Positions 12,519 through 23,776 of a stretch of 64,000 nucleotides of DNA are shown here, one piece after another. This DNA is from Paramyrothecium sp. XJ0827 (lineage: Eukaryota > Ascomycota > Sordariomycetes > Hypocreales > Stachybotryaceae). Below the pieces are notes generated by a model, which had not been told where the DNA came from, did no database searches, and saw only the letters and a program-made list of their open reading frames with translations. The DNA lies in NCBI GenBank assembly GCA_020881915.1, contig JAJFPB010000002.1, positions 5,839,001 to 5,903,000 on the forward strand, read 5' to 3'. Both the position numbers and the translations under genes were made by a program. Each line of letters begins with the position of its first letter. Within the stretch, counting starts at the first letter, position 1.

Positions 12519-15500
12519 ATGGCAAGGCCACAAAGCCGCCAAGAAGCAAAAGCACTCGTAGAAAAGATTGCGACGAACCATGGATACCTTGGCGAAAATG
12601 AACTCGCCAAGATCTCCCCTGAGGTACGATTCAAGGTAGAGAATGCCTTGCTTAAGAAAGACCTTATGATTGGGTCATCCGTCATCACGTACGATTCTTC
12701 CTGTCTCTCCTTAACATGGCGAACATAGGTTGACGCCATTTCATAGGTTAGCAAAGAACCTATATACGAGCAAAGCCCGCTTCATTTTTGAGCTTCTTCA
12801 AAACGCAGAGGACAACAATTACGTGAACGCTCTATCTCCGCCATACGTCGCATTTCAAGTTCATCCTGATAAAATCATCCTTGAATGCAACGAAGATGGA
12901 TTCAGCACAGAAAATCTGGAGGCTATATGTTCGGTGGGGAAGAGCTCCAAGATCAACGGCGGTGCTCAGGGCTATATCGGCGAAAAGGGGATTGGTTTCA
13001 AGTCTGTTTTTATGGTCGCATGGAAAGTTCACATTCAATCCGGCGCCTTCTCCTTTTCTTTCTCGCACAAGGATGGCGAATCTGGCATGGGAATGATATC
13101 TCCACAGTGGGAGGAAGAAACTGGGATGTTGGGCTCGCCACTTACAAGAATCACGCTTCATTTGCACAACTCTCGCGATGGGCAGATACTTTCAAGGACA
13201 CAGAAAGACATCTATAAGCAGCTTCAAGAATTGCAGGAGACCATTCTTCTTTTCATGAAGAAATTGGAGATTATCCAGGTCATATTCTACGACGAGCACA
13301 ACAACGAAAAGTCATCTACTCAATACTCTAAAATCCGGCCTCGGCCGAATTACGCCATTTTACAACGAAACACCACTACCAATGGCCGATCCGCGTTGGA
13401 GACAAAATATTTCCATGTCACCACTCATGAGGTAACAAATCTTCCTAGACACGAGAACAGAACTTACTCAGAAAGTGACGAAGCCGATCGCACATATGCC
13501 ACATCAGAAGTCATTCTTGCCTTTCCACTCTCGAAGGAGAACATTCCCATAATCACCCCTCAGGAACTCTATGCTTTCCTTCCTTTGCTCCCCGTTGGTT
13601 TCAATTTTCTAATCCAATCCGACTTTGTTACCAACGGTAACAGGCAAGACGTTGTCAAGGACTCCCCTCGCAACATGATCCTTATAGATGGAGTTGCTGA
13701 AGCCTTCATCAAAGCAGTGCTCCAATTCTGCAAGCACACCACTGCATCACTACGATTTCGGTGGATGAGATACTTGCCTAGAAAGGACGCCACGAACATG
13801 GATCCGCTATGGATTTCTCTTATGGATAAGATCGCTTCCCGTATAAGCAACACACGTGTAGTCTTCGGAATCGGCAGTTCAAAGCGCCACATGCTGGGGA
13901 GTCTCTATCGCCTTCCACCTGAAGCTCTTGACGAAAACGGGAAGCCGCTATTTGCAGACGAGCAAGTGATATCTCAATTCTACTGGAAATCAGATCTCGA
14001 TACGCTGCAAACATATGGACTTGCCTATGCTACTTTAGCAGAGTTATGCAGCTGGCTTGGGAAAGACCTTGGAAGAGGTTCGGAATCGCGAATGAAGTCT
14101 CATCACACGTCTGACGCATGGCATACGCGGGCTGCCAAACTCTTTTGCCTTCCGTTCGAAAATCAACAGGAAAGAGAATGTCTGTGGTTGAAAGCCATGG
14201 AGCTCATCCCTCTTGAGGATGGCACCTGGGTCTCCGCTGTTGGAGAACCAGGCTATTTTCCGCAATCCGGAGGCTTGGACATTCCTTCTGGTCTCCCCCT
14301 TCGCATTGTCTCACCAGACGTCACAAACTCGGCACGAAAGACGTTCCTCAAACATTTGGGGGTCACCATTGCACCTATTTCGCTTGTCAGAGAGCTAATT
14401 CTACTTAAGTATCAGCAATCGCAGCTACCAGCAACCTTGGGTCTGCATGTCTCCAAGAGTTACCTGAAATTTCTATACCTTACCCATCACTTGCGAGACA
14501 ACACCGAAATCTCCTATGCCACAATCTCAGTCTACGTTGCTGCTGGGTTCCCACAATTTCCTCACAAAATAGCCATATACATGGCAAACAAGAATCCCTA
14601 TGGTCCCTTGGAGCTCTTCAGTCGAAAAACTGCAGGGAGGTCTCTTCTGACTGACGCTCCGGGGTTTGTAGCTCAATATTTGCATGCAGAGTATTTCAGT
14701 GAACCCATTGAAAATCCTTCCGGTCAAGCTCTGAGTTGGTATCAATGGCTAATCCGCGAGCTCAATATCAAAAATAAAGCGGTGATGTTCTATAGAAACG
14801 AACTGAGTGAAGCTGGGAGTTATCTACAGCAGCACCGGCCGGACAGATTTCTTAAGTGCCTCGGCTTGGCCCTGAAGAATTTTCATCCGCCCTTGGAACT
14901 TGTGATCAGTCTTCAAGGTGCCAAGGTTCTTTGCAGAGGTAATCGTCAGCACCCTCTGGGGCAGTCATACTTCCCCACCAGGGAGTTTGAACACCGTGTC
15001 GATCATTTTCTCGGACCAGACGCATTCTTCCCATGGCTATGGCTCGACTCAAAGACAACCCTCGATATCATTAGGTGGAAGAACATGTTCAACAAGCTTC
15101 TTATCGTTGCCCCCACTACAGACCTCGCCTTTGCATTGGTCATACTCAACTTTTTTCTAGACGGCTTGCAAAGTCCAATGCTGGATAACGTGTCAAGCTC
15201 AATCAGTCCTTTGACTACGCTGAAATTATTTGAGTTGTATGAGTACATACAATCAAGATATCGAGAAGACCCTGATCGAGTGGAGGCACGAGAGGCAATT
15301 TTGTGAGTCACCATCATCATGACTGTCTTTTGTCTTCTCTGACGTTTGACACCTAGGCACCTTTTCCACGGGAAGGAATGTATCTTCATTCCGACAGGAG
15401 AGCAAGAATGTGACTGGGCGCTTCCTCGTGATTGCGTTTGGCACGCGAGCCAGCCGTTGCGATCAGTTCATGCCTTGAGTCATCTCTACGAAAGGTTTGT

Positions 15501-17931
15501 ACCGCTAGAAAGCGAAAACTTCACTTACATTGAACAGTTCTTCACCAAAACTCTCGAAGTTCCGGATTCTAATTGGAAGACTTACCTAAGCGAGTTAATG
15601 GTACTTAAAGCTGAAGCTTGTGATGGTCTTGATGATATATCGGGAATATATAGGGCAATCGATGCTCTACGACCAGAAATCACTGCCACTATTCAGGATG
15701 AAATCATGTAAGTGTGCACAAATGAGACATTGTGTATTTAACTATTCTTAAATGATTAAATAGGGCCACTTTCGAGGGTCACGGTCTTATCTACTATCCG
15801 TCTCGCAATGGAGGTCAGTGGAAGAAGACGTCACAGTGTGTCTGGTCCCGTGCTGGGACACTTCGAGAAAAGGTATCTCTCAATACTGTATACGAAAGAC
15901 TCGAAGACCTTTTTGTTAAACTCATAGGAGTCAAACCGGTTGACGTCAATATGGCCATCAGCGAGTTGAAAGAAGCGGCCAATAATCGAGCAATTAGTAA
16001 GGAAAACCTTGATGAATCACTTTGGACGGTCAATTCTCTGCTGGCCGCCGAGCCCAGTCCTCCGAGTCCAGGCAACATCGGCAGTTATTCTATCTTTCCA
16101 GTCGAACACCCGAGTGGAGTAGTCACCTTTTGCTCCGCAGCTACACAATTCTCCATCGTAGATCGGGAGCCGCTTCTCCGCGCTTTCAAACGAAGGATCA
16201 AGATTCTGAATTTCGACATCAGCCAAGTTAAAGATTTTCAACCGTTCATCAGGTGGGCGCACCTCGAAGACCGGTTTCTATCCCGAAAGGTGAGAGAGGT
16301 TACATCATTTCACGGCGGACCGGTGTCACAAATTTCGAGCCCCCTCCGCCAAATCCGGCACCGGACCGATGCTCTTCTCAGGTTTGTGGTTGATCCCGAG
16401 CAATTGAGGAAGAAACACTAATATTGCGTCTCAAGTATTGCTTCGCATTTCAAAAGTCAACGTTTGAAGAATTCAAATGATTTAGAGGCCTTTTACAAGG
16501 TTCTGAAGACATCACAAGTATATGAGACAAATGGCATCTCTACAGATCTTGTTATCTCTCAGGATAACATAGAAAAGGTAGCTAAAGGCCAGATTACGTC
16601 TCTGCATATCGATGAGAATCAAGGATCTTTGAAGATCTACCTACCGCAGGACAAGGATGACCAGGAATACAGTTTCAACAACAAGCTCGCGCAAAAGTTG
16701 TTCATGTATATGATGACAGACCATCTCACACAACTTCAGGCTGAAATAAGCACAGAAGGCGTATTCGCAACGCGAAATGTCCTACTTGCTCCTCTGTCGA
16801 GAGTAATTACAGCTCTTGAAGGCGATGGTATAATCCCTATCTTTCTGGATGGAGACGAGGAAGGTACAATCATCCAGGACGCCGTTAATCTACCAATTCA
16901 TCCAGATGACGTGGTGGTTACTCGCAGAACTCCCTCGAGCTCCCGGGCAGAAAGCGATCTGAGTGAAGTAGATATACCAACTACTGCCATTTTGAGATCA
17001 GCAGAACGAGATGATGCGAACACGTTCGCAGGCAACACGGTACAAGTAGTGAACAGAGCTCGCTCAAGTCCTGGGACTACAGTTACACCAGTCCCTTCGC
17101 CTGTATTCCCCTTCTTAGTTGGGGCAACTCTCGTCGAGACCACTGGTTTGCAGTACGCCGCTCTTTTGCACAAGGTTGTGGACGCTGCACGGAACAGTAT
17201 GCTTCCCGCCTTCGATTCATCACCAGTGGAGAATATATTCACCACACAGAGGGACTGGAATTTCCGCTCCATATCGCAGATAGAACGTGACTGCAAAGTG
17301 GGTGCAGCTGGCGAGCTTTACGTATGTGATCAAATGGCCATTTACAAAAAAGAAAAATCATTCTCACACTATTCAGGTTTTCGAACTATTGTCTGGTTTA
17401 TTGGCCTCTCAGACCACCTCTGGCTTCTCAAGACTCAATTGGAAAAGCAACATTCGAAAATACGTGCGAGTGCATCCAGATTACGCAACCATGGAGCCGT
17501 GGATGGGATCCGAAACATCTGATATCACTTACAGCGACAGAGAAGGCACACTGACCGACCATTTGATCGACAAGGGCTATCTTTCAGAGGAAACCTGGGG
17601 AGACAAAACACCCAATTACTTCATTGAGGTCAAAACAACGACTACCCAATTGGAAACACGGTTCTTTATGAGCAAGTCTCAGTATCGTAGAGTGAGTCAC
17701 TACATAAGACGCTCATTGGGTAAAATCATAATACTAAGAAAGGCATAGATGAAAAATTCAATTACCGACGAAGGAAACAGACATACGATTTACGTCATCT
17801 TTCGAGTCTTTAACCTTGGCCAAGACAATATGGGCCTGAAAATCTACATTGACCCTGCAAAGTTAAAGGAGGAAAGGGTTTTGCAATTTACGGCGGAGAG
17901 TTGGTCAGTGGTGCCTGCAAGAGTTACTTAA
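12519..17931 (+). CDS. NO VEIN-like protein: GHKL (HSP90-type) ATPase plus DUF3883
   Basis: Seven exons (12519-12688, 12729-15302, 15357-15707, 15764-16381, 16436-17321, 17377-17691, 17749-17931) sum to 5097 nt, 1698 residues. Start ATG is in ATCACAATGGC. Residues about 60-250 form a sacsin/HSP90-like ATPase: N box FELLQNAEDN, G1 region NEDGFS, and a glycine-rich lid GYIGEKGIGFKSVF. Residues about 1525-1690 form DUF3883, with GELYVFELL, a Trp/Arg segment and FIEVKTTT, which resembles the E-x-K strand of PD-(D/E)XK nuclease folds. The central 1200 residues are unassigned. The plant relative NO VEIN affects development; in bacteria the same two modules occur in defence-linked genes. Role in fungi is not established; nuclease activity is inference. 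The first intron (40 bp) is unusually short. Confidence 0.9.
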
Positions 17932-18521
17932 AGGGCTTTTGGTTTTATTCGTCTTCTTTGGATGTGATTAGGTGCCTAATTTGGACGACCCATGTTTTCT
18001 CAGCGCAAATCAACCTTATCTCATTTGTCGTTCTGGAAAATCCGCAAGTTTTCAATTAGCATGGCGGCTCAACAACTTCACATTATGAGATTGTTCAAAA
18101 GACACCTTGCTAGCGTTTCGAATGCTTTCGCATTGGGAGTTTTATAAATCCTCTACTTCCAATGAAGTAATTGGTGAAATTTGGGTGTCAAGAAGACAAT
18201 GAATAAAAAGACCGTACAGGACGAGCAAGTGAGTCCGTGAGCAACCCGCCTTAGAGCTTGCCGGTGTCTAGCCTAAACAATCCCAATCAAGGGCAGATTC
18301 AATGGACCTGATGATCTGGATTTTGTTTCAACTAGCAACCAAGACCAGCGTTGAGGTCGATTCTATGCAAAGTCAGTGTGTACCTCGCATTCATTCAACT
18401 TGATCTTACCGGAAGTACCAACCGGCTACGCCTTTCTTCCCTCCTCTTCGGGGGGGCACCACTTGGGGGCGGCCCATGGACAACATTTACAATCATCAAT
18501 AATATTGACGAACTGAGCATA
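17932..18521. other. Intergenic, mostly featureless
   Basis: 3' regions of the GHKL/DUF3883 gene and of the small secreted protein gene. The last part, about 18437-18518, is an open continuation of the secreted-protein frame beyond its stop (see that entry). Nothing else recognised. Confidence 0.5.
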
Positions 18522-18818
18522 TCAGTCATCATCCTTCAGATCAAAGGATGCTCCTTGGTTCTGATTGGTAATCTCCATCTTTATGTATTTGTTTTGTTCA
18601 GGAACGTTGACGCAGGCATACTTTCTCTGGCCAGGGCTGAATACGCCTTGAAAAGCGCCCCGTTTCCCGCAATAGCCTCTGCAAGCCCGTTCAGAATGGA
18701 ACTTCAATGTTGCTGGGTGCATGATTATGCCTGAAAGAAAACAATCCGAGGCTTCGGCATAGCTGATACACGTAGTGCCCAGGAAGAGGGCTTGTGCAAG
18801 AATGGCCGTGATCTTCAT
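18522..18818 (-). CDS. Small secreted cysteine-containing protein, possibly truncated by an in-frame TGA
   Basis: 98 codons with a clear signal peptide (about residues 1-23, MKITAILAQALFLG...SYAEA) and a mature part with four cysteines, including ACRGYCG and YACVN. The start is in AAAAATGAAG, and a TATA box lies about 130 bp upstream. The layout resembles small secreted effector-like proteins of plant- and insect-associated ascomycetes, in which an acidic DxDDC element follows this region. Here the frame stops with TGA directly after LKDDD, exactly where such proteins carry a Cys. The frame stays open for 27 more codons that are rich in Cys and Pro, then ends at TAG. The gene may therefore be a recent null allele. 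No donor site precedes the stop, so splicing does not explain it. Function unknown. Confidence 0.65.
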   Translation of the reverse strand: MKITAILAQALFLGTTCISYAEASDCFLSGIIMHPATLKFHSERACRGYCGKRGAFQGVFSPGQRKYACVNVPEQNKYIKMEITNQNQGASFDLKDDD

Positions 18819-18944
18819 TTTTCTGAAAGGTGACCAAATGAGTGCTTGATTTGTTTGGAACTTGCTTCTATTGTTGAAGTTGCTGTGAAGATGATGGCGA
18901 TGGAAGAATAGAAACGGAGGATGTTAGAGGAAAGAGCAGGTCGA

Positions 18945-18952
18945 TTTATATA
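18945..18952 (-). promoter_or_regulatory. TATA box of the small secreted protein gene
   Basis: TATATAAA on the minus strand, about 127-134 bp before the ATG at 18818. It is the cleanest TATA box seen in the window and suggests a strongly inducible promoter. Confidence 0.55.
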
Positions 18953-20941
18953 GATAAAACCAGGCATGTCTACAAGCCATTGGAAATGATGTTCAATCCC
19001 CATCTTCTTTGATTTGCTGGTTTCAGCAATTTTGCGCGCTTAACATGTCACATTACGGCGCCAACTAAACCCCTTGCTCCACTATCGTCCCTAACAAGTG
19101 ACGCTATATTGTAATCAAGACGGATCTCATTCAAATGCCTAGTTGGGCGGTTAGACAAGGGGGAGCGCACCGCTCCGTGAGCGCCTTCGGCTTACAGTGT
19201 GCGAGAACACATGCCCAAGGACAGCAACATCTTCAACCAGGCTGGTGAAAGATCGAGCCAAGAGTTCGGCCCAGTCGGCTTCCTAACTATGACTATAATG
19301 AGTCCCTCAACCTCTGGTTTTCTTCCACCTGTCGTGTCACATTGTTCTGAGGAGAAAATAAAATGTCGCTGTGATATCAGTCGCATGAAGATCATTCCAG
19401 TATGCCAAGTCACACATGATGTTGAAGAAAAGCGCTAGACATGGGCATATTCAATCGTTCCATGAGAGTTACGCCACGATAAGCGTTACTCAGAGAGAAG
19501 GACGCATTGGGCCTGTTTTCCCTGCCCAGAACCCGGACTACCGAAGGTTCGCTTGGACGCGTCACTTACCTTGAAAAGTTTGGTTCGATTCGCATAAGTT
19601 CATGGAAATTCCACTTTCCTAGACGAGGGGCTCTTTCAAGCCCGGAGATAAAATTCTCCTGGATCTCCGCCATGTAGCTTTTCGGGTTGCATATTGTCAA
19701 AAGATCCTGACCATCTATTATCTATATCTTGCGGCAGAAGCTGATGTCCGAAGCGTTCCCGTCTACCACAACAGTAGGAAGAAAGAACCAATTTTTCCCG
19801 ATCAATATTTTCATTCCCCTCACAATACTCCTCAAATTGGGAACTGGCAGAATTAAAAAAACTGGCTTCATTGCCCAGATTCTTTTCTTTGAAGGATTGG
19901 TCGGAAACGGCATTCGGTAAATGTCAGAGGTCCATTTAAGTAAGGTCACCATCGAATGGGCAGTGAATTTCTCTAAGACCTCTAAGAGGGATGAGGTGAA
20001 GGTGGAAAAAACATTTGATGAAATCGTTTTAGTATTGTTCAGTCCTAGCAATACGAAGACGAATGCCTCAATTATCTACACAATGGTAAGCGTAATAAGT
20101 AGGAGCGTTTGCTATTGACCACGCAAGTTAGTACAAGTAGCTTTGCTAAAAACTTAAGAGGATTTGCTATTGCTTACTTTTGGGTTTGCAGGTGGGAAAC
20201 CAAAAGTAGATCCAAGCGGTAGATGGTAAAATTTGTGTAATCGAACATGACCTTTGCATGCGGTATGGAGACGAGAAGGGTCAGCAAGACATGAGATGCG
20301 TTCCAGATCGCTGAGGGAGACATAACCCATACGAACAGCAGGATGGTTCGGGTTAGATCAACAGCCGCTTGGCCATGTGCCTCGTTCAAACAGGGTTCTC
20401 CTATTTAATAACTAAAGGAGTTCTGAAGGTATTTGCATATTGAGATAAAGGCACGGCCAGTCCTGCTCAACTGTGTCCAAGCTTCATGTGCCGAGCTGGG
20501 GAAAATGTGATGCTCCACCTGCCTGCTCACAAGGATGGCGTTAGGTCTCTAGAGATGATAAGCAGCACATCAGGGCATTTAGGCTGTCCAAGCGTTACTC
20601 CGAAAAATGCATGGTGACTTTAAGTTCGTTCTGACAAGACTTCAGGGACAATGATATTGCTCGACCCCATGAAACAGATCCATCCTTAGGAGGTTGGACC
20701 AGATTTGAAATCATTGGGTCATACTTCAGCCGTGTTCGTAAAAGATTTAGTGCACGATGACAAGCACCGTGCACTAAGTGCTTGGGATGAACAGTAGTGC
20801 TCATCTTCAGCTTCTGTCTGCTAAGCATCAAACCGTAATAAAGAACCTCTCAGACCATTCAGTCCAGCACTTACGCAAGGGTATCATGGCAATAACTGAG
20901 CTAACTGCCCGAACTCTTGAACACGCTCAACATCTTCTTTA
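18953..20941. other. Intergenic spacer, nothing recognised
   Basis: Upstream of the secreted protein gene and downstream of the NB-ARC/TPR gene. Short frames at 19722-20118 on both strands resemble no family. A GGTTCGATTC box at about 19582 lacks a matching A box, so no tRNA is called. Confidence 0.5.
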
Positions 20942-23488
20942 CTAATCCAATACATTTAGACTGCGCTCTCGCCGCCATTTTGCAAGAACCCGTCTAGAAT
21001 GAACAGTTGTTGGATGATCTGACCGCAATATCGATTGCCGCCACTGTAAACATTGGTCCATGAGAGAAATGGCAGAGTCGCGGCGGCCAAGAGCGTGCCG
21101 CGTGACGGCAAGGGAATGCATTTTTTTTAAGGTAATAGGATGCTTTTCTCCTAGCACCTCTCGTCCCAGAGCCAATGCATTCATGTAAATATCCTCAGCC
21201 TCATTGTATCGACCTTGAAAATTATATAATAATGCGAGGTTGCCCATGACGCAAATCGTTTGAGGGTGCTTCTCTCCTAGTACCTCTCGTTGAAGGTTTA
21301 AAATATTAAGTCTCATGGTCTCGGCCTTATTATAGTAACCTCGGCTGAGGTATGATGATGCAAGTGATGCCATGCTGGCGATCGTCTTAGGGTGCTTCTC
21401 TCCTAGCACCTCTTGTCGAAGGTTTAAAATATTAACTCTCATGGTCGCGGCCTTATTATGGTAACCTTGCTTATGGTATGATGCGGCGAGCGATGCCATG
21501 CTGGCGATCGTCTCAGGGTGCTTCTCTCCTAGCACCTCTTGTCGAAGGTTTAAAATATTAACTCTCATGGTCGCGGCCTTATTATAGTAACCTTGCTTAT
21601 GGTATGATGTGGCGAGTGATGCCATGCTGGTGATCGTCTTAGGGTGCTTCTCTCCTAGCACCTCTTGTCGGAGGTTTAAGACTTCGATTTGCAAAGACTC
21701 GGCCTTGCTATAGTAACCTTGCTTATGGTATGATGTGGCGAGTGATGCCATGCTGGCGATTGTGTCGGGGTGCCTCTCTCCTAGTATCTCTCGTCGAAGA
21801 TTTAAGACATCGATTTGCAAAGACTCGGCCTTGCTATAGTAACCTTGCCGACTATATGTTGTTGCGAGGTCCGACATGCTGCTAATCGTATCGGGGTGCT
21901 TCTCTCCTAGCATCTTTTGACGTAGCCCTAATCCTCTCTTGATCACGGGTTCCATCTCTCTCCATCGTCCGCGGTCGGATAGGAAATCGAATACCCGGCT
22001 AAGAAGCTCCGCTACCTCGATCTGATTTTCACTTATAGCTGTCCACTCTCCTACCCCTACGGCATGTGTCAAGTACTTCTCACATTGTTCCCAGGTCTCA
22101 CGCTTAGAAATAGGGAAGATCTTGCACATTATCTGTATGGCGATTCTTGAGTAGTATGTATCGGCCTTGATGCTATGACAGCCGTTTTCATCGTTGACGT
22201 GTGCCGCGTCCTGCGCATTGATGATATCAGATCTCAACTGGTATTGTATAGCTTCCTGCACAAGCTTGTGCATCTCATAGCTCTGTTTGTCGTTTTTTGT
22301 ATCCATTATACCCAGAAAAGAGAATTCTTTAAGTCGCGTGATGGCCCGTGTTGCCTCAAGATAAACCGAATCTTCGTCCTGGCTTCTATCGTGGTCTTGC
22401 TCCTCTTGGATGGTTGCTGCTAACATCTCGAATGAAATATTTTGCGAATCAAAGTATGCAATTACGTTTAGCATCCTATATGCTGGTTGGCTCTCCTTCT
22501 GGATCTGCTCCATCGAAATCCTCCATGTCTCAAGTATACTATTAGAAACGAGAGGTCTTCTATGTCGATCTGTTTCTGTCTCTTTAAGGAGAGTCCACCG
22601 CTGCTTGCCTTTCCTAAGCATAGTTAAGTATTGCCTGATTGGTGTTGATGTCCGCCGCATGTAGGCTCCGGCTTGAAAGATAGCAAGCGGAAGGTGCTGA
22701 AGCTCTTCTATAAGCGCTGCGGTCTCGCATGTATCTTCGGGTGCATCTGCATTCCTTGCGATTTGTAGAAGCTCCGTCGACTCGTTCCGTGTCATCGGGC
22801 CGACCCGGATACCGCGTCGAGGGCCCACAAGCGTTCCGACAATGCGCTCGTCGCGGCTTGTCCATAAGATATTACCCGAAGGTGCGCGAGGAATAAAATC
22901 AGATAAGTTTGCTGTCTGAGTTGTTTCTCCCGCCTGTGGCACCCCAAATAGGGAAATATCATCGGCATTGTCGAGGATAAGCACCCATTTGTCTTGTGCC
23001 TCGATACAACGTCGTACCGCCCTAAGTAGATCTTCTTTATCGAGCTTCATATTTACCCCCAGAAGCATTGCGACGTCTTGGTAGTCGTGTACAAATGTGG
23101 CCTCGCTATCGCCGTGGACCCAGAAGACCGAGCAGCTAGGATCACGGCATCGTTGATATACATAATCGAGTGCGATCTGAGTTTTCCTGCTGGCATGAGC
23201 CAAATGCCAACTTTGGGACATATTTTCGGCAGCTTACCCTGAGCCTCCCAAGCCGTAGAGAGCGGCAGTGGAATGTTCTGATGCCGTTGGGGGCAGAAGC
23301 CTGTTGACGCTATCGACGATGTCTGGACGACGGACGACATCTTCGTTGCGGGGATACGGGATGGAGCGAATGGCGGCGCGGGCTGGTCGGTGAGGCAATG
23401 GTAGATGGTAGTGGACATCGCCTTGGTTGATTGTGGCATGGTCGCCGAAGTGGCTGTCGGAAACGTCACGTCGCTGCGGCGAGACCAT
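20942..23488 (-). CDS. NB-ARC/TPR NOD-like receptor with N-terminal amyloid-type motif
   Basis: Exons 23238-23488 and 20942-23186 (51-bp intron) encode 831 residues. Residues 12-29 carry a short motif, FGDHATINQGDV, matching the C-terminus of the divergent PNP protein. The NB-ARC NTPase starts almost at once: P-loop GLGGSGKTQIAL around residues 80-91 (the intron splits this loop), Walker B KWVLILDNADD, and LQHLPLAIFQAGAYM (GLPL-like). From about residue 470, eight 42-residue TPR_10/TPR_12-type repeats follow, seven containing LGE(K/R)HP, with central copies nearly identical. There is no separate N-terminal effector domain, so the motif is the only candidate output device. By analogy with NWD2/HET-S, ligand binding to the TPRs would oligomerise the receptor and let its motif template the partner. 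That is inference from architecture. Confidence 0.93.
21010..21970 (-). repeat. 126-bp tandem coding repeats (TPR array)
   Basis: Eight in-frame units of 126 bp encode the TPRs of the NB-ARC receptor. A CTTCTCTCCTAG-like anchor recurs at about 21148, 21273, 21399, 21525, 21651, 21777 and 21903. The units between about 21270 and 21780 are nearly identical in DNA as well as protein, pointing to recent unit duplication or gene conversion. The outermost units are diverged. Confidence 0.9.
23402..23455 (-). other. Amyloid-signalling-type motif, receptor copy
   Basis: Codons 12-29 of the NB-ARC/TPR receptor, core FGDHATINQGDV. It shares F-G, A, I-N-Q-G-D-V and the preceding V-S with the C-terminus of the neighbouring PNP protein. 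The A-x-I-x-x-G-D pattern resembles the HET-s/sigma family of beta-solenoid motifs; amyloid formation is inferred. Confidence 0.7.
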
Positions 23489-23776
23489 CTCGTGCCGTAC
23501 CGTTTGCTGCTTGAATCAAGTCAGTTGTCGTCACCGACTTTTGGTGTAGGTTGTAGATGTTGAGTGGCGGATCCTGGGAGCCTTGTAGAAAAGTGAGGCT
23601 GAGATTATCTGCTTTCCCCGCTTCCGTCTCGTTTCCCCCTTTTCTATTACCTTCTGGCGGCTCAAATCAGGCGGCCAATAAGCGACGCAGTTTGCCCATG
23701 TTTTTCCCAGCTTTCCTTTCCTTTGCTTTGTCTTGATCTGACCTCTCCATTTTCTTGGACCATCTTGATTTCAAAA
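23489..23776. promoter_or_regulatory. Shared divergent promoter of receptor and PNP gene
   Basis: Only 288 bp separate the two start codons. The plus-strand side is pyrimidine-rich (CT tracts from about 23600 to 23750), typical of fungal promoters. The head-to-head layout would allow joint regulation. No specific operator is recognised. Confidence 0.6.

Noticed and set aside
19582..19591. tRNA B-box-like GGTTCGATTC
   Set aside because: No A box or cloverleaf stems can be formed around it; the similar box at 47093 fails for the same reason.
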